Below are positions 11,071-21,907 of a stretch of 64,000 nucleotides of DNA, piece by piece (the stretch's first letter is position 1; the number at the start of each line of letters is the position of its first letter). Location: assembly GCA_039519185.1 (NCBI GenBank), contig CM076854.1:173321144-173385143 (forward strand), read 5' to 3'. Made by a program: the position numbers and the translations under genes. The DNA comes from Astragalus membranaceus (Eukaryota > Streptophyta > Magnoliopsida > Fabales > Fabaceae). Below the pieces are notes generated by a model. That model had not been told where the DNA came from. It made no database searches and saw only the letters and a program-made list of their open reading frames with translations.

Positions 11071-14034
11071 TGTTGCGCCCGAAAAAGTCCCTGAGGGGAT
11101 TTTCTTCGTTTACAACCTTTTAAAACAATGAAGTCGCCACCAATATTTTTTCTAAGGAAAATATTGAAGAAAAACCTTTTTGGAAAGCGGATGGCCTTTT
11201 GGAAAACCGGAGAATTTGGGTTCGGGGGTCGGTTAGGCATGGGGAAGGTATTAGCACCCCACACCTCCTTTCTACCGAAAGGGAACCTTTAATTAAACGT
11301 GTGGTTTTAAGTGTTGATTTGGGAAATACTTAAATTTGCCTCAAAAGGAATGAGAAGACTTAATGAAAACTTTTATTTTTGGCGCTTGACGAGAGTTGGC
11401 CTCTCGCTCCTACGTATCTCCTGGTGCGATGGAGAATTCAAAGCTACGTAGTTCTTGGTTGTCCTAAAAAGGTTTTTGTTTTTTAGTCTGTTTAGATGAG
11501 TTTTCGCAGTAGGAGTGAGGATTCGCGATGACCAAACAACAACGGTTTAGAGTGGCCGCGCTACTAACTCTTTTGAAAATGAAATTATCATTAACAACCA
11601 AACGGCAACGGCGCGAGTGATCATTAACGATAATCGGTTTTGCTTTTGATTCGAGTGTTCGCGACGACCAAACAACAACGGTTTAGAGTGGCCGCGCTAC
11701 TAACTCTTTTGAAAATGAAATTATCATTAACAACCAAACGGCAACGGCGCGAGTGATCATTAATGATAATCGGTTTTTATTTTAGATGATCAAAAAGGGC
11801 TTTCGCAATCGAATTAATTTTGGTTTGTTGTGCTTGACGAGGACGTGGCTCGCTCCTACGTATCCCAAATGGGAATCAAAGCGACGTAGTTCTAACAATT
11901 AGAAAATGTTTGTGTGTTTGAATTTTTTTAAATTAATGTTTTAAGATAGTTTTTATAGGGATTTAAGAACTCCTGAGTTGTAACTCATAAGTACTAAAAT
12001 GCAAGTTAACCGGACTGTACAATCAACTTAATTTCCTTATTATTTTAAAAGAGACTAATTTATTTTTGTATGCTAATCACTTGGAAAAGTATTGGTTTTG
12101 AGTGTGAGAAATTGATATGACAATAACCTAAAAATGGAATGAAACTAGTAGTCAACAATTTGTGAGAAAGCATAGAAATAAAATAGGTAATAATGATGAT
12201 AATAATGATGATATTGTAATAATAAACTAATGAAATAAAAAACAAAATGATGAGTCAGGGGGAGAGTCCGTGTATCCAACGAATGGATCCAATGGGCCTA
12301 GGCAAAAACAGTCTATTTTGGAATAATATTAATAAAATGAAGTTTTTTTTTATATAAGGATAAAAATAATTGGCATTAGAGAAATATTTATACTAACAAT
12401 TGATACACTGATAGACATTTTTAATGTGATTTTACAAGTTAAAATTGAACACAAGAGAAGATAAAATTGAGAAAAAGAGATTAGCGCAAAATATACACAA
12501 AACTAAACTCAGATTACTAACAAAAATAAAAGAAATATTAGGGGAGGTAATATTCTTATTGTCAAAAATAGAAATGGAACGGGATCTGAAATCCCTAGAG
12601 CTGCAACTGCAGAATACCGTGAAAGAATAGAGGAGAAATGCAAAGTCCAAACAGAGTAAACGAGAGAGTTGTGCGAGAGAGAGAGAGAGAGTTAGACCGT
12701 GGGTGAGAGAGCGCCGAGGACGGCGCGATGGCCTTGAGTTCGCGGTGACGGAGCTCGCGACGGCGGATACGGTGAAGTCTCGCGATTGTAGAGACGACAT
12801 GCGATGGGCTGTGTACGGAGGTATTTCTGCTTCCTGCACTTTGTTTTCTTTCATATTCTCTCTGTTTTGCTACTTTCTTGTTGGGTTTTCGAGCTGCTGG
12901 ATATGAAATGTGTTTGGGGAATGAGTTCTGTGGTATATGAAGTCGTGTATACAAAGTGTTTGGTAAAACGTTTGGGTGGTGAGGCTGCGGAAATAAGGTG
13001 CTGTCAGAGGCCATGTTTTTAGCTTTGAAGTGTATCTGCTTCATTTCTTTAAAGTGTATATTGTAATGGAGTAATGGGCCCTTCTTGGTTTCTCTCTGAT
13101 TTTTCCTCCTCACTGTGTGTGTGTTGTGTTTAGTTAATTAACTCCCCCCTTTTTTGTTCCAATGGCTCTCCTCGGTTCCTCGTTACAATAACAGTGCTCT
13201 CCCCCTGCTTGCTGTCTGTTAGTTGGTTTAAATAGAGGAGGTAAACTAATGAGACAATAATTTTTGGTTATGCTTTTTTAGACTAGTGGAGCAGCAGCAG
13301 GACAGTGGTGTTGGTGCTGCAAGGCCTGAAATGTTTTTGCCTAAAATGTAAAAAGCCAAGGGACAAGATAAAAGAGCTTGAGATTGTAGCTCAAAATATT
13401 TTTCCTTTCCCACCAACAGCTAGGGGGAGCGCTGTATCCCTTTCTTTTAATCCATTTTTTTTAATTTTTTGTACTACTTTGTATTTATTTATTTTTGTCT
13501 TCTTCATGTAGCAAAGTTGACTTCCCCTTTTTTGGTACTGCTCAATTAATTTTTTTTGTTTGCATATGTAACCAAATAAATAAAAAGGACAGCTGAGTTT
13601 AATTTATTATTACTATTTATATTTTTTTTGTGATAATAAAAGCGGTAAAATAACGCGCACCGACGCAACTACTTACACACGACTCACAACCAACGCGCGT
13701 TCGCGTTAAGATTATGAGCGCGTAACTGACTTAATGCGCACACGCGTAAGTTATTAAAACCGATTTCACTTTATCCCCTTTTCTAAAAAAACGGTAAAAT
13801 AATGCGCGCCGATGCAACTACTCACATGCGACTCGCAACCAACACGCGCTCGCGTTATTTATTATTATTTTTATTATTTATTTATTTATTTTTTCGGACT
13901 CTTTTTTATGAAAGTAACGAGCGCCAAACAAAATCGTTGCACGAGAGTGCCAAATACCCCGCGTTTAGAACGATATGCGAAGCGATAAGATTTTTGGGAT
14001 TTTCCAATTAATCGGACAAAATTGGGGTATGACA
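11071..14034 (-). repeat. LTR of Ogre-like element 1 (5' LTR in element sense)
   Basis: Apparently identical partner of 1676-4639 (same length, constant offset). It directly abuts the primer binding site at 11050-11068 and the right target duplication CTTGG at 14035-14039. Transcription of the element should start here, running leftwards. Confidence 0.92.
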
Positions 14035-14039
14035 CTTGG

Positions 14040-14520
14040 TAGTGGAACTCTTTGTTCGGTGTTTCCCACTGTTTTTGCAGGTTGTGTTGCTAAAAATGTT
14101 GTTGTTGCTGATGTTGGTTACTGAACAGTCTCGGGCAAGAATTGGCTGGAACCGTGGCTTGCTGATACGCTTCGCACTAACAACAGCGATGAGGACAACA
14201 TGTTACACGCCATTTTGCAGGAGGTTCAGCCTGTGAGATTTAAGAAGGATGTGGTTATTTGGTTGCACGATACTTCAAAGGAGTTCACGGTCAAGAGTTG
14301 TTACAATTTCTTGGTTAACTTATACGAGGGAGCTGTTGTGGATGCTGATTTGAACAAGCTGTTGATCAAACTTTGGCGCACAGCTTTCCCATCGAAGGTT
14401 TCAATTTTTGGGTGGAGATTGTTGCGTAATTCCTTGCCGACTCACACCCTTCTTGTTGATCGTCACGTGATTGCGAATGCTACAGATGTTGGATGTCCAT
14501 TCTGCCTGCTGAACAACGAG
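14040..14520 (+). pseudogene. LINE ORF2, middle segment (zf-RVT region)
   Basis: Continuation of the LINE interrupted at 1675. The frame at about 14200-14550 reads a typical zinc-binding RT-associated region (zf-RVT): KEFTVKSCYNFL, then LWRTAFPSKVSIFGWRLL, then GCPFCLLNNED with a Cys pair. The first 150 bases contain an in-frame stop and a frame change. The segment ends at a copia element inserted after the 5-bp site GACGT (14521-14525), and the LINE continues at 20199. Confidence 0.88.
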
Positions 14521-14850
14521 GACGTTGTGGATACCTTGTATTGCAGGTAAACTAATATTGCAGAATATGTTTTGATGATGAAAAAGGCAAAGGTAAAGTT
14601 GATGGCCAAAGTTGATAAAAGTGACTAAACAACAAAGTCACAACCCAAGACAAACAAGCTCAAGAATTGAAGATTCAAGTTTAAGGGTAGTCCTTAAATA
14701 TAAGGGTAGTCCTTAGTGTTTGGGTGTGTCTTAGGAAAAAGTGTAAGCTCTTTCAAAGGTCAGCTCGTATCTCAAAGTCTCACACACTCACAAGTTGTTT
14801 CAAAGATGCATGCATACTTACGTAAACATACCTATCATCTTTAAAACATA

Positions 14851-15204
14851 AGAATCGATTTTATCTTGCATATACATTCATCAAAATCGATTTTCAGGCC
14901 AATCAGAAAAGGAAGAATCGATTTTCACTTCATGTATTTCCAGTGCACAAATCGATTCCTGAGCCAAATCTTTTTAAAGGAAGAATCGATTCCCACTCTT
15001 TTGCACTTAACTGAGAATCGATTCCTACATGTCTCAGTCAAGCTGATAATCGATTCATACATGCCTTCACTAAGTACAGAATCGATTCCTAGCCCTCATG
15101 GTTCTTAAGAATCGATTGTCCCTATTTTTCAAACAAATCAAAATCGATTCCTCACTTAAATGAATCAATTTCTAGATCAAATGTTTTCAACAAAGAATCG
15201 ATTC
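14851..15204. promoter_or_regulatory. Cluster of GAATCGATTC-type palindromes in copia U3
   Basis: Eleven ATCGAT cores, usually as AATCGATT with GA before and TC/TT after, spaced about 20-45 bp apart over 355 bp; a twelfth is mutated to AATCAATT near 15164. The cluster ends about 40 bp before the TATA box. The matching cluster in the other LTR (19096-19449) has all twelve. A role as transcription-factor binding sites is inference. Confidence 0.7.
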
Positions 15205-15243
15205 CTACACTATTTTTAACGTAAACTTGAGTTTTTCATAGCC

Positions 15244-15252
15244 TATAAATAG
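15244..15252 (+). promoter_or_regulatory. TATA box of the copia LTR promoter
   Basis: TATAAATAG lies between the palindrome cluster and the downstream leader, the expected U3/R arrangement. The identical box in the 3' LTR is at 19489-19497. Confidence 0.7.
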
Positions 15253-15952
15253 GCACTGCATTACGTTCATTTTCACAACAACCCATTTCACGAATCAGAA
15301 AACTTTTGAGAAAAACTCTTCACGCTTTTACGTTTGCTCGTCACGCACCGTTGGTCCGTCTGAGCTGATCTGTTGCTAAGAGTTAGTTGGGGTTGCATTC
15401 TTCAAGTTGTAATATCTGCCTTCATTAGAGGTATTTCTGTCTTTACAATTGTTTATTATTTGATTGTTTGTGATTTGTACTAGGGAGTGGGGTATCTATC
15501 TAGGGTAGCTGTTTGTACTAGGAAGTGGGGTATCTTTCTGGGGCAGCTGATTGTAACAGGGGTGGGGTATCTCTTGTTATTGTTATATTAGATTTGAGGG
15601 CTCTCCATAGGTGGGGTATCCTAGGAGGAGAGTGCCTGAGTCTGTAAAGGTTTTCCAAGGTACCTGTAAGCCTTGTTGTTTTGGTTAGTGGAAAATCTCA
15701 CAAGGGTGTGAGGACTGGACGTAGGTCACTAGGAGGTGACCGAACCAGGATAAATCTCTGCGTGCTTTACTGCTTTCCAGCTTTACTGTTATACCGCTTT
15801 ACTGCTTTATATTCTAATTCCTTCGCTTCCACTTAACCTGCGCGAAAATTGATCTAAGTCATTGAAAAGGGGAAAAACGTTTTCGAAAGATCTGAAAAGT
15901 TTTTTAATCTCAATTCACCCCCCTATTGAGACTGAAGCCACTTGGTAACAAG

Positions 15953-15964
15953 TGGTATCAGAGC
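15953..15964 (+). other. Primer binding site of the copia element
   Basis: TGGTATCAGAGC, complementary to the 3' end of initiator-Met tRNA, two bases after the LTR end. Confidence 0.92.
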
Positions 15965-16002
15965 TAGACTCTTGTATAAAGGGCCTAGCAGCTTCAAGAG
16001 AA

Positions 16003-17637
16003 ATGGCTTCAGGTTGGTCTAAGCAAGAGGGTGCTTCTCTTACCCGTCCTACGGGATTCAACGGGAAAGATTATGCATATTGGAAAGAAAGAATGGGAAT
16101 CTTTATTGAAGGGGTAGACTTAGATGTTTGGGATGCTGTGGAAAAAGGACCCTATGTCCCCACGCACATAGTAGTAGACGGTATTCTTACAATTAAAAGT
16201 AGAAATGAATGGTCTGATGATGAGAAAAGAAAAGTGCAACATAATTTACGTGCCAAAAATATTATTACTTCTGCTTTAAGTCCTGATGAATTTTTTCGAG
16301 TTTCAAACTGTAAATCTGCCCAAGAAATGTGGGATAATCTCCAAGTTACTCATGAGGGTACAAGTGAAGTGAAAAGGGCAAGAACAAATACTCTTATCAG
16401 AGAGTACGAACTATTTAGAATGAATACAGGTGAAACAATACCAGAAATGCAGAAAAGGTTCACTCACATAGTGAATCAGTTAAGCTTGTTGGGAAAGTCA
16501 TTTCCTGCAGAGGATCTAATCAACAAAGTTTTGAGATGTCTGAATAGAGAATGGCAACCCAAGGTTACTGCTATAGCTGAATCAAGAAATTTAGCTGCTA
16601 TGACTCTGGCTACTCTGTTCGGTAAACTTCAAGAGCATGAACTAGAACTTACCCGTCTAGCTGAGTACGAAAATACAGATAAGAAAAAGAAAAGCTTGGC
16701 TCTAAAAGCATCTAGTTCTAGTCGGCTTGATGATAGTGACGACTCAGATGATGAAATTAATGAAAGTGAAGAGAATATGGCTCTTATGGTTCGGAAGTTC
16801 AAAAGGTTCATGAAAGGCAACAACTATCCAAGGAAGAACTTCAAATCAAAAAGGTTCTCTAGCAAAGAAAGCTCATCCGGTCCTCCTACTTGTTATGAAT
16901 GCGGGAAACCCGGGCACATGAAAATGGAATGTCCTAATCTACAGAAAAAGGACTCCAAATTTGAAAAGAAGGCATTCAGGGATAACAAAGGCAGAAAAGC
17001 CTACATCGCGTGGGAAGACAACTGCATGGATTCATCAGATAATTCAGAAAATGAAAAAGCTCAAGTTGCTCTCATGGCCGACCACGACAGTGAAAACGAA
17101 ACTGAGGTATATTCTAACTCTGATTCTTTACAAGATACATATGATGAACTATATGAAGCCTTTACTGAATTGCATGATAAATCTTCAAAATTAGCTAAAG
17201 CTCTAAGCAAATCTAAGAAAGTTATCACTCATCTTGAAAATGATATCACTGCTTTAACTAAAGAAAAATTAGAGCTTAGAAAAGAAAATGATGATCTTGT
17301 TTACTTAAAGGAAAATTATGTATGTGATAAGTGTATAGAACATGAAAAGAAAATCAATGAGCTTGAATGTACAATAGGCAAAATGTCCAAATTACAACAT
17401 GTACATCCTAGGATTCCAAGAAATAATTTTGTGAAGAGCAATATGCATCATAGACCTAAGTTTTCCACTAGACCTTATATTAGATGTTATTATTGTGGTA
17501 AACTTGGACATACAGCTTCTGTTTGCAGGGCAAGAGGTAAACAAAATATGAAAAAAGTGTGGGTTCCCAAAGGAACCATACCAAACACTAACTCACAAGG
17601 ACCCAAAGAGATTTGGGTACCAAAAACCTTGTTTTAG
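16003..17637 (+). CDS. gag: Copia (SIRE-like) Gag polyprotein
   Basis: 544-residue nucleocapsid precursor, intact. The ATG at 16003 (MASGWSKQEG) is preferred; an upstream in-frame extension runs through the primer site and has no ATG. The N-terminal half is the copia Gag region typical of SIRE elements (FNGKDYAYWKERMG near residue 20, then EMWDNL and a PEMQKRF block). A first CCHC zinc knuckle CYECGKPGHMKMEC lies near residue 305, an acidic and coiled-coil-like stretch follows, and a second knuckle CYYCGKLGHTASVC lies near residue 500. Gag packages element RNA into particles. No pol frame follows, so this is the element's only product. Confidence 0.9.
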   Translation: MASGWSKQEGASLTRPTGFNGKDYAYWKERMGIFIEGVDLDVWDAVEKGPYVPTHIVVDGILTIKSRNEWSDDEKRKVQHNLRAKNIITSALSPDEFFRVSNCKSAQEMWDNLQVTHEGTSEVKRARTNTLIREYELFRMNTGETIPEMQKRFTHIVNQLSLLGKSFPAEDLINKVLRCLNREWQPKVTAIAESRNLAAMTLATLFGKLQEHELELTRLAEYENTDKKKKSLALKASSSSRLDDSDDSDDEINESEENMALMVRKFKRFMKGNNYPRKNFKSKRFSSKESSSGPPTCYECGKPGHMKMECPNLQKKDSKFEKKAFRDNKGRKAYIAWEDNCMDSSDNSENEKAQVALMADHDSENETEVYSNSDSLQDTYDELYEAFTELHDKSSKLAKALSKSKKVITHLENDITALTKEKLELRKENDDLVYLKENYVCDKCIEHEKKINELECTIGKMSKLQHVHPRIPRNNFVKSNMHHRPKFSTRPYIRCYYCGKLGHTASVCRARGKQNMKKVWVPKGTIPNTNSQGPKEIWVPKTLF

Positions 17638-18130
17638 ATCTTTGCAGGTATGCTTCAAGGTATGGGGGCAGATTGATACCTTGACAGCAAAGACTCAAAG
17701 CGCATGACCGGAGACGCAATAAAGTTCTTAACACTCACCCCCAGAAAAAGTCGTCATGTGACTTGTGATAAATAGAGGAAGAATCACCGGTAAAGGTCAG
17801 ATTGATTAAAATTTTATTCACCTCTATTTTGAAAATGTGCTTAAGAATAGTTTATTAAGTCAAATATGTGACTACTGAAATAGAGCAATTCCTGAACCTC
17901 ATTTCATGCATCTTTAAAGAACAATATAAATAAGGCATGATTAGAATAACAGGAATCAACAAAGTATTCTGGTCAACCCTCTAGGACTGATCATATCGAA
18001 ATTATACATCACCTTCTTAGAGGTTATGGTTAGAAAGGCGATAGTGTGATTGAGCTAGTTGAGTCGTCGCAAACAACTAGTTGATATTTTCACGATCCAT
18101 TGCAAAAGAAAATTTGGTTCTTCAAACGAG
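17638..18130 (+). pseudogene. Copia pol remnants (protease start and RNase H end)
   Basis: About 17672-17770 reads YLDS..S.RMTGD, the start of a copia aspartic protease whose DSG catalytic triplet has become DSK. About 17975-18130 gives, in shifting frames, a decayed RNase H tail (HHLLRGYG, KGDSVIELV, FHDPLQK). Everything between is deleted. Confidence 0.7.
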
Positions 18131-18756
18131 TTTTTGTTTCTCAAGCGATTTTGTAAAGAAATGTGGATTCAAGTAAAATTGTGACTAATGAATTTCTGCG
18201 TGCTCAAAAAGCATTTTCTAAAAGCAGTTGAAGCGCTATTTTTTTTGAAATCTATTTTCTCCTGTCACAATCAATTGCTAGTAATTTTCAGAATACATGC
18301 TCACAATCGTTGTTTACCTAAAATAATTTTTCTCCCATATTCTGGCTGCCATCACCAACTTTCAAACTAAGCAGCATGAAATGTATAAAGCTTAAAACAA
18401 CTACTTCACAGTGTTTGAGACTCATGATTTTACCTGTTTTGATGAAATACTCTCTTCATGGTTTCAAAATATGTTTTTATTTTGGTTTTGATGATCACTT
18501 ATAAATCTGCAATGGTTCTTCAAATAGCTGTGTCATTCGATTCGCAAACTCTGTCTTACGTCGACCCTCTTTGATCATGACAAAAAGGGGGAGAAGAATA
18601 GAGTTTTTATATTTAGCATGCATTTGCATTCATTCATACCACCTTGCATATAGTCAATAAAACAGGGGGAGCATCATGATAGGGGGAGTATCTTATATAC
18701 ATTATCTGTTTGAACTAACCTCCCACCTTGAGATGAGTTAGTGTTTTGTCATCATC
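18131..18756. other. Copia 3' untranslated interior
   Basis: No gene seen. It contains GGGGGAG words (AAAAAGGGGGAGAAG at about 18580, again near 18664-18690) of the kind found upstream of the 3' LTR in SIRE-like elements, and ends at the polypurine tract. Confidence 0.6.
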
Positions 18757-18770
18757 AAAAACGGGGAGAA
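18757..18770 (+). other. Polypurine tract of the copia element
   Basis: AAAAACGGGGAGAA directly abutting the 3' LTR start TGTGGATACC. Confidence 0.8.
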
Positions 18771-20193
18771 TGTGGATACCTTGTATTGCAGGTAAACTAA
18801 TATTGCAGAATATGTTTTGATGATGAAAAATGCAAAGGTAAAGTTGATGGCCAAAGTTGATAAAAGTGACTAAACAACAAAGTCACAACCCAAGACAAAC
18901 AAGCTCGAGAATTGAAGATTCAAGTTTAAGGGTAGTCCTTAAATATAAGGGTAGTCTTTAGGGTTTGGGTGTGTCTTAGGAAAAAGTGTAAGCTCTTTCA
19001 AAGGTCAGCTCGTATCTCAAAGTCTCACACACTCACAAGTTGTTTCAAAGATGCATGCATACTTACGTAAACATACCTATCATCTTTAAAACACAAGAAT
19101 CGATTTTATCTTGCATATACATTCATCAAAATCGATTTTCAGGCCAATCAGAAAAGGAAGAATCGATTTTCACTTCATGTATTTCCAGTGCACAAATCGA
19201 TTCCTGAGCCAAATCTTTTTAAAGGAAGAATCGATTCCCACTCTTTTGCACTTAACTGAGAATCGATTCCTACATGTCTCAGTCAAGCTGAGAATCGATT
19301 CATACATGCCTTCACTAAGTACAGAATCGATTCCTAGCCCTCATGGTTCTTAAGAATCGATTGTCCCCATTTTTCAAACAAATCAAAATCGATTCCTCAC
19401 TTAAATGAATCGATTTCTAGATCAAATGCTTTCAACAAAGAATCGATTCCTACACTATTTTTAACGTAAACTTGAGTTTTTCATAGCCTATAAATAGGCA
19501 CTGCATTACGTTCATTTTCACAACAACCCATTTCACGAATCAGAAAACTTTTGAGAAAAACTCTTCACGCTTTTACGTTTGCTCGTCACGCACCGTTGGT
19601 CCGTCTGAGCTGATCTGTTGCTAAGAGTTAGTTGGGGTTGCATTCTTCAAGTTGTAATATCTGCCTTCATTAGAGGTATTTCTGTCTTTACAATTGTTTA
19701 TTATTTGATTGTTTGTGATTTGTACTAGGGAGTGGGGTATCTCTCTAGGGTAGCTGTTTGTACTAGGAAGTGGGGTATCTTTCTGGGGCAGCTGATTGTA
19801 ACAGGGGTGGGGTATCTCTTGTTATTGTTATATTAGATTTGAGGGCTCTCCATAGGTGGGGTATCCTAGGAGGAGAGTGCCTGAGTCTGTAAAGGTTTTC
19901 CAAGGCACCTGTAAGCCTTGTTGTTTTGGTTAGTGGAAAATCTCACAAGGGTGTGAGGACTGGACGTAGGTCACTAGGAGGTGACCGAACCAGGATAAAT
20001 CTCTGCGTGCTTTACTGCTTTCCTTCTTTACTGTTATACCGCTTTACTGCTTTATATTCTAATTCCTTCGCTTCCACTTAACCTGCGCGAAAATTGATCT
20101 AAGTCATTGAAAAGGGGAAAAACGTTTTCGAAAGATCTGAAAAGTTTTTAATCTCAATTCACCCCCTCTTGAGACTGAAGCCACTTGGTAACA
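18771..20193 (+). repeat. 3' LTR of SIRE-like copia element
   Basis: Partner of 14526-15950 with scattered substitutions (for example CTCGAG against CTCAAG). Twelve intact ATCGAT motifs. Ends in GGTAACA followed by the GACGT target copy. Confidence 0.92.
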
Positions 20194-20198
20194 GACGT

Positions 20199-20561
20199 TG
20201 ATCATCTTTTCTTACTTTGTAGCTTCGCTGGTGATGTTTGGCAGCAAGTTTATCCGAGGCTGCAAATTGATAAGCGAAAAAATACAAATACTTGATTTGG
20301 CTCACAACATGTTGGTCTATTTGGTTGGCAAGAAATGGGCTGGTGTTCAAAAACGAAGATGTTAGCTTATCTTTGGTTGTTACTCGTATTAAGAGTCTTT
20401 CTTGGAATGGTTCATTTATAGGGTGGGTAATAATGCTAATTTGTGTATTTCCTATTGGTGGACTAACCCACTTGTATACTTGAACAATTTGTAACCCGTA
20501 GTTTGGGTTAGAGCACCCCTAGTGCTTCATTAATGAATCATTGCTTATCTAAATAAATAAA
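20199..20561 (+). mobile_element. LINE 3' end with A-rich tail
   Basis: Third piece of the same LINE. After the copia element's right-hand GACGT, the sequence reads on from ...NEDV into a degraded VDHLFFSC block, the usual end of zf-RVT, with frame breaks after it. The 3' UTR ends in a TAAA-rich tail (about 20547-20569), which suits a LINE poly(A)-like end. A Pack-MULE sits directly in this tail. Confidence 0.8.
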
Positions 20562-20570
20562 TAAAAGAAA

Positions 20571-21898
20571 GGCTTAAATATTATGCCCCTGCAAATATAG
20601 CGTGTTTTGGTTTAAGCCCCTGGAAAAAAATTAGAAAAACCTCCCTGCAAATATTTTTTTTGCTATTAGTCATTCTGTTAATTCTCCGTTAGTGGTTTGC
20701 TGAGTTGTCAAACGAAACTTCCATTGTGCTTTTCCAGATCATTTTATTTTATTTTAAAATAATGACTTGGATATAATTAAAAAAGCATTTCATTTTCTTT
20801 TATTATTCATTTTGTTTATCTTCTTCATCATCATCTCCATTCCCATGATTGCTGCATCAACAACAACACAACCACAACCCAGAAAGAGAAAAATCAGACG
20901 AAGCCATCACCACCCCTAACTCCGACGACTCTTCACTAAGCACCACCATTGATGACTATTACGACTCTTCATCTCTCTCAACTCCATCCCTCTCTCCCGT
21001 CATCTCCATCTCCACCTTGGTTTGCGAGGAATTTGGTTTTAGGTTTTTATTCTAATGTTGAATCTGTTAATTCAGGGTCTCAATCGGATGTTCCTACATG
21101 GGTGAGTGCGATTTGTGATGAGAGATGGGGAAGCTAATTGGGGATTGTGTGCAAATTTTTGTGAGCACTGTTGTTGCTGTTTTTCTTGATAAAACAATGG
21201 ATGTTAATACCTATGATGAAATGTTTGCTGGAATGACTAATCCAAAACACCATGAGAAAGTTAAGGGTGTTTTGGTTTCTATGTGTAATGGTGTTGTTGA
21301 GACTTTGGTTAAAACATCTCACCAGGTTTTGACAAATCCTAATGTGAAATCAAATTCAAGTTCACCTTTGTCTTATGTTGTTGGTGAGGGTGATGGTCAA
21401 ATTTTAAGGGAAGGGTGGGTATCTTCAGAAACTTAGGATTGGAAGCTCTGTTAGTTCGGTTAGTGGTGTTGGGGATTCTGGGTGGCTTGAACAGATTAAA
21501 TCAACGCTTTCGGTGCTTACTAATCAGAAGTTCGTGCTTGATGTGACGGGGAGAGTTACATTTGAAACAGTAAGGTCATTTGTGGAGTTCTTGTTGTTGA
21601 GAATATTAGGGATTTGGGGATTAAAGGTTGAGATTGAAGAAGATGAAAAATAAAAGAAAATGAATTTTTTTTATAATTTAATACATGGCTGCCAACTCAT
21701 CATAAAAAAATTAGAAAAGAAAAAAAATACATGTGGTAGACAATATGGCAATTTTTGTAATGTCGGTCTAACAAAAGTCTAACAGAAGGGCTGAAATCAA
21801 AAAATTGTATTTTGCAGGGAGTTTTTTCTAAAAAAAAATTTACAGGGGCTTAAACCAAAACATGTTATATTTGCAGGAGCCTAAAACATATTTAAGCC
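20571..21898. mobile_element. Pack-MULE (Mutator-like element) carrying a host gene fragment
   Basis: 1,328-bp element with imperfect terminal inverted repeats of well over 100 bp. Both ends read GGCTTAAATAT inwards, then a CTCCTGCAAATATA/CCCCTGCAAATATA block and GTTTTGGTTTAAGCCCCTG. A perfect 9-bp target duplication TAAAAGAAA (20562-20570 and 21899-21907) is diagnostic for Mutator-type transposition. No transposase. The interior contains a decayed PP2-A10-like coding piece. The insertion site is the A-rich LINE tail. Confidence 0.93.
20997..21653 (+). pseudogene. Captured fragment of a PP2-A10-like (PHLOEM PROTEIN 2-LIKE A10) gene
   Basis: Three frames in series give a recognisable protein piece: FARNLVLGFYSN (about 21026), then from 21125 GKLIGDCVQIFVSTVVAVFL, NTYDEMFAGMTNPKH and VETLVKTSHQVLTN, and after a second break KFVLDVTGRVTFETVRSFVEF, ending in a stop at 21651-21653. 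Frame changes near 21125 and 21430 break it. The order and motifs resemble my memory of plant PP2-A10-like proteins; no search was possible. It represents the C-terminal half, and no introns are evident. Confidence 0.7.
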
Positions 21899-21907
21899 TA
21901 AAAGAAA

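Larger units (their letters stand above)
1676..14034 (-). mobile_element. Non-autonomous Ogre/Tat-like Ty3-gypsy LTR retrotransposon (complete, very young)
   Basis: A 12,359-bp element with two 2,964-bp LTRs flanked by the 5-bp target duplication CTTGG. Read on the minus strand, the LTR starts TGTCATACCCCAATTTTGTCC and ends GGGCGCAACA. The primer binding site that follows, TGGCGACTTCACTGGGGAC, resembles the tRNA-Arg type I recall for Ogre/Tat elements, and a purine tract AAAGAGGGGCAGC precedes the 3' LTR. The 6.4-kb interior has only short scattered frames and no gag, protease, RT or integrase motif on either strand, so it would depend on proteins from an autonomous relative. All LTR stretches compared base by base, and all translated frames within the LTRs, are identical. 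The element is inserted into the LINE. Lineage is inferred from the terminal sequences. Confidence 0.88.
14526..15950 (+). repeat. 5' LTR of SIRE-like copia element
   Basis: Starts TGTGGATACC and ends TTGGTAACA. It carries a run of 11 intact ATCGAT-centred palindromes upstream of a TATA box at 15244, then a leader to the primer site. Confidence 0.92.
14526..20193 (+). mobile_element. Ty1/copia retrotransposon, SIRE-like, gag-only deletion derivative
   Basis: 5,668-bp element with LTRs of 1,425 and 1,423 bp that differ at roughly a dozen sites, flanked by a perfect 5-bp duplication GACGT (14521-14525 and 20194-20198) inside the LINE. A primer site TGGTATCAGAGC (initiator-Met tRNA type) follows the 5' LTR. 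An A/G-rich tract precedes the 3' LTR. Between them lie an intact gag frame and only scraps of protease and RNase H. Integrase and RT are absent, so movement would need proteins supplied in trans. Confidence 0.93.

Noticed and set aside
16629..16823. Minus-strand Ser-rich frame within gag
   Set aside because: Shadow of the Gag acidic/Ser-rich linker.
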